A DNA stretch of 64,000 nt from Tetramitus jugosus. Lineage: Eukaryota > Heterolobosea > Eutetramitea > Acrasida > Vahlkampfiidae. A program made the translations under genes and the position numbers. The DNA is taken from positions 186,001 through 250,000 of the forward strand of contig OW569371.1 in NCBI GenBank assembly GCA_937625935.1, written 5' to 3'. The stretch's first letter is position 1. Every line of letters begins with the position of its first letter. The notes under the pieces were generated by a model. The model ran no database searches, had not been told where the DNA came from, and saw nothing but the letters and a program-made list of their open reading frames with translations. Of this stretch, positions 61,205-64,000 are shown piece by piece.

Positions 61205-64000
61205 ATGTCGGATCAACAACAAACGCCAAAATTGCTCGAAATTGACTTGAATGCCATTCATGATGATGAAGATGACGAAGAACAATCGTTGCAACCATCA
61301 TTATCACCTCCTTCTCCATCATCATCATCACAACAACCACTGTCCAACGATCACTTCCAGAATTCACTCGAACAAATACTTTTGGAATTATCGACCAAGC
61401 GGAAACAACTGACACAAAAATTGTCTCGCCTCAATGAACAAATTGTATTTTATGAGCAACTCAAACATCAACACTATCAACAACAACACGCATCATCCTC
61501 TCAGTTATTGACCATTCCTTCAAATGAACGATCCAACACACCAGACACTCCTCACATCATTCCTGAGATACAACCACCACAATCAACATTGACCCATATT
61601 CAAATTACAAAAATGGAACCATCTTGCGCACTATTATCACAAAATGTGTTGATTGATCATCCATTGTCTTCATTGATAACGAATAATCATGATGAAACAA
61701 TAACGAAAACAGAAGCAATAACAACTACAGCAACAACAATACAAAATTCTTCAGTGAGTGAGGATCAAGTGACTACTCAACCATCAATCATGATCGATGA
61801 TTCACAACAAACAACCAAAGAAGAAGAAGAAGAACACCGCCATCACTCACTTACATCATCAATATCATCACCACCAATAAGATCAACAATAATAGACAAT
61901 CAATTGGATCATGAACCAATGATGATCACATCGGTAAATGATTCACAAGAGGATATTCCATTGATTGTCATGGATTCACCTGATAAGCTCCACCTCTCAT
62001 CATCACTCTCATCACTATCAACAACAACAATAACAAACAAAAAGAGAAACAGAACAGAAAATGATCAAACTTTGCAACATGAAGAAGACAATGAAGAAGA
62101 AACGACAACACCAAAAAAGAAATTTGCAAGATTGAGATTGCAGAGAGAAAACAACAACCACAACAACAACAAACATGAAGCTGATGTTGATGCTCCGAAT
62201 GAAAAAATGTCAGTCAAACAAAGTACGCCAAAAAAGCGAACGTTAAGACGACCAAGACCAACGACACGATCATCAACATCCAAAACTTTATCATCACCAA
62301 CAAATGTTTCGCCCAAACAAAGTATCACAATTTCGCCAAAAATATCAAATTCTCCTCTGCTGGAGCATGCAAAATCAAAGAGTATTGATTATTCGTCGGA
62401 GGATAGTGACAATGTAACACAAACAAAGAAGAGCAGTGCATTGAATAGTAATAATGATGATGATCATCATCATGAAACGACGAATAATGAAGATGGAGTG
62501 ACTGGATTTGGAGACGGTGATGATGGTGATGATGGCAAAAAGGATACCAATGCGATAACGAATGATGAAAACAAGGTTATTGTCATTCATAACGGTAATG
62601 GTCCAACATCAGATCATATGATTGACAATAATGATAATGGCAATGATGATGATGAAGGAAATTCAGAAGAGGAGATCATGTTTGTTGCTCCTTGTTTAAA
62701 CAAGAAGAATGAATCGTCATCATCGTTATCATCTACTCCCACGAAGACATCAAACGACAATGGTTCAATTGAATTTGATGACAGTGATGACAATAACGAT
62801 GACGAGAAAAGAGTGGGAACAACTTCTCAACAAACGAAACGACGAGGACGGTTGGCAACACTGAGAAAACGAAAGAGTTTGAGTCAAGTGGACAAGCGAA
62901 AGAATGCGTTGGATCAGTTGAGTAAGCGCACGAAACTGCAATCATCACAAGCTCATAATAACAATGATGACAGTGATATGAGTGATAGTGATTACACACT
63001 GAGTAGTAGCGGCGAGGAAGGAGTAGATGATAATGCAGTGAATGTAGTAGAAGAAGCGAAACTTGAGGAAGAAACAGCTCCAAAGAGGAGAAGAGTCGTC
63101 CGAAACAAGCATCACAAGCGCACAGGTAATATGGAGCGCTTAAAGGTTGGATTGGATGACTTTATTGTGTCATCCGACGAAGAAATTGAATTTGAATCTC
63201 CAGACGAATTGGACAAGGTCGTAGAAGAGAAAGTCGTGGAGGTACCAAGCTTGGCCACACAATCAGCCAAGATTACATTTGTGAGCAAGGAAGGAAGGCA
63301 CGTGGAGAAGGAAGTATTCACACAACAACTGGAAAAGGAAGAAAGTGAAGATGACGAAGATAATCGTGATTCAACGGTATCCTCTCCTGAAATCTCCTCT
63401 GGGTACACATCAGTCAAGAGTGCTCCTTTCTTGTTGCGGCCAACTACTACATTGAGCGTGAAGGGTGCATTTATGACGACGTGTCAATATTTTGCTTACT
63501 CTGCCATTTATCCTGAATGGGAGCGCGATGTCCTAAAGGATGACGAGAAGCGAGATCATTACCAACCATGCTTGATCAAAATATTGGATACTGTTAGCTC
63601 CATCAAGGAGAGCTTAGCAGCGAGCTCTGTTTGGACATCCGAATTGTGTGAAGAGATAAAACAACGCACTTTCTTCCATCATCAGGACTTTTTCGCAAGT
63701 TCGGACGAATGTTGTGACGTGTGTCGACGATCGAATCACGAACCTACTTTTGCTGTCTCCTTGTCTGGCGACATAATAGATCAAGGTTTTTATTCGAGGT
63801 ATACGGCATGTAATCCTAACAAGTATATCATTCAAAAGGCCCCAAAGCCCTACAAATTTGTTTCTGCTCGGATATGCTTTGCACGTGTGTCTGTTTATCA
63901 TATCATGCACCACTACAAGTATTTTCTGGTGCGGAAGCTTAAGTCATTGATTTCATCCATCAAGAAAACCGACGAAGCAGACGTGATGATACAAATCGAA
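61205..64000 (+). CDS. DUF4211 (CCDC82-like) nuclear protein, C-terminus cut by window edge
   Basis: 932 codons are open from the ATG at 61205 to the last base, so the end is missing. The N-terminus has a coiled coil (about 55-90, TKRKQLTQKLSRLNEQIVFY) and then a long disordered Ser/Thr/Asp/Glu/Lys region with basic NLS-like clusters (TPKKRTLRRPRP; APKRRRVVRNKHHKR). From about residue 645 a DUF4211-type domain starts: LKVGLDDFIVSSDEE, a helical block (GAFMTTCQYFAYSAIYPEWE), and CDVCRRSNHEPTFAVSLSGD with the C-x2-C...H-P-like zinc pattern seen in CCDC82. Proteins of this family are nuclear and poorly characterised. Confidence 0.75.
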   Translation, partial: MSDQQQTPKLLEIDLNAIHDDEDDEEQSLQPSLSPPSPSSSSQQPLSNDHFQNSLEQILLELSTKRKQLTQKLSRLNEQIVFYEQLKHQHYQQQHASSSQLLTIPSNERSNTPDTPHIIPEIQPPQSTLTHIQITKMEPSCALLSQNVLIDHPLSSLITNNHDETITKTEAITTTATTIQNSSVSEDQVTTQPSIMIDDSQQTTKEEEEEHRHHSLTSSISSPPIRSTIIDNQLDHEPMMITSVNDSQEDIPLIVMDSPDKLHLSSSLSSLSTTTITNKKRNRTENDQTLQHEEDNEEETTTPKKKFARLRLQRENNNHNNNKHEADVDAPNEKMSVKQSTPKKRTLRRPRPTTRSSTSKTLSSPTNVSPKQSITISPKISNSPLLEHAKSKSIDYSSEDSDNVTQTKKSSALNSNNDDDHHHETTNNEDGVTGFGDGDDGDDGKKDTNAITNDENKVIVIHNGNGPTSDHMIDNNDNGNDDDEGNSEEEIMFVAPCLNKKNESSSSLSSTPTKTSNDNGSIEFDDSDDNNDDEKRVGTTSQQTKRRGRLATLRKRKSLSQVDKRKNALDQLSKRTKLQSSQAHNNNDDSDMSDSDYTLSSSGEEGVDDNAVNVVEEAKLEEETAPKRRRVVRNKHHKRTGNMERLKVGLDDFIVSSDEEIEFESPDELDKVVEEKVVEVPSLATQSAKITFVSKEGRHVEKEVFTQQLEKEESEDDEDNRDSTVSSPEISSGYTSVKSAPFLLRPTTTLSVKGAFMTTCQYFAYSAIYPEWERDVLKDDEKRDHYQPCLIKILDTVSSIKESLAASSVWTSELCEEIKQRTFFHHQDFFASSDECCDVCRRSNHEPTFAVSLSGDIIDQGFYSRYTACNPNKYIIQKAPKPYKFVSARICFARVSVYHIMHHYKYFLVRKLKSLISSIKKTDEADVMIQIE

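Noticed and set aside
1-64000. CRISPR arrays, operons, Shine-Dalgarno sites
   Set aside because: None seen; the window is eukaryotic, with spliceosomal introns and A-rich leaders.

Overview
The window is a gene-dense, intron-poor nuclear segment of a eukaryotic microbe. Introns are short (68-166 nt) and GT-AG. Proteins carry long Asn, Gln and Ser runs, and the tRNA genes are eukaryotic in type, including an initiator tRNA-Met. The style fits a heterolobosean amoeboflagellate such as Naegleria. That assignment is inferred from gene style and content, not from a database match.

Layout. 1-11.5 kb: start of a type II membrane protein (cut by the edge), then WDR61/SKI8, DPY30 and SET1 (three proteins of the Paf1C-COMPASS H3K4 methylation axis side by side), a TPR protein, RPB9, cytosolic PheRS alpha, and a frameshifted F-box-like repeat gene. 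11.5-24 kb: a small membrane protein with a glucosidase-II-beta-like Cys module, tRNA-Arg(TCT), NPRL3, a mitochondrial-type membrane protein overlapping NPRL3 tail to tail, a CFAP97 protein, a four-exon unknown gene, a villin-headpiece protein, inorganic pyrophosphatase and a YdjM-like membrane hydrolase. 24-35 kb: a giant DOCK-N/DHR-1 plus RasGEF protein and two membrane proteins, one with an IPT domain.

35-43.5 kb is an accessory island. It starts at tRNA-Trp(CCA) and holds an ORF1-only LINE-like element with target-site duplications, a decayed reverse transcriptase on the opposite strand, a GIY-YIG (T5orf172-like) ORF, a chromodomain-like fragment, a 5' half of tRNA-Tyr, and a second tRNA-Tyr gene split by a 1.4-kb terminal-inverted-repeat element.

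43.5-54.2 kb returns to ordinary genes: an EGF-repeat receptor, an acidic coiled-coil protein, a short oxysterol-binding protein, an F-box/SPRY protein and a BTB-ARF GTPase fusion lacking the catalytic Gln. 54.2-58.1 kb is a second island: two LINE copies inserted in tandem into the same 15-bp target just upstream of initiator tRNA-Met. 58.2-64 kb: an F-box/ATP-grasp fusion, a small low-complexity protein, and a DUF4211 (CCDC82-like) nuclear protein that runs off the right edge.

Several genes become complete only when introns are removed: SET1, TPR, RPB9, CFAP97, the four-exon gene, YdjM-like, DOCK-RasGEF and OSBP. I worked these joins out by eye from GT-AG borders and reading-frame continuity. 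Neighbouring genes are mostly divergent or convergent with spacers of about 50-170 bp.
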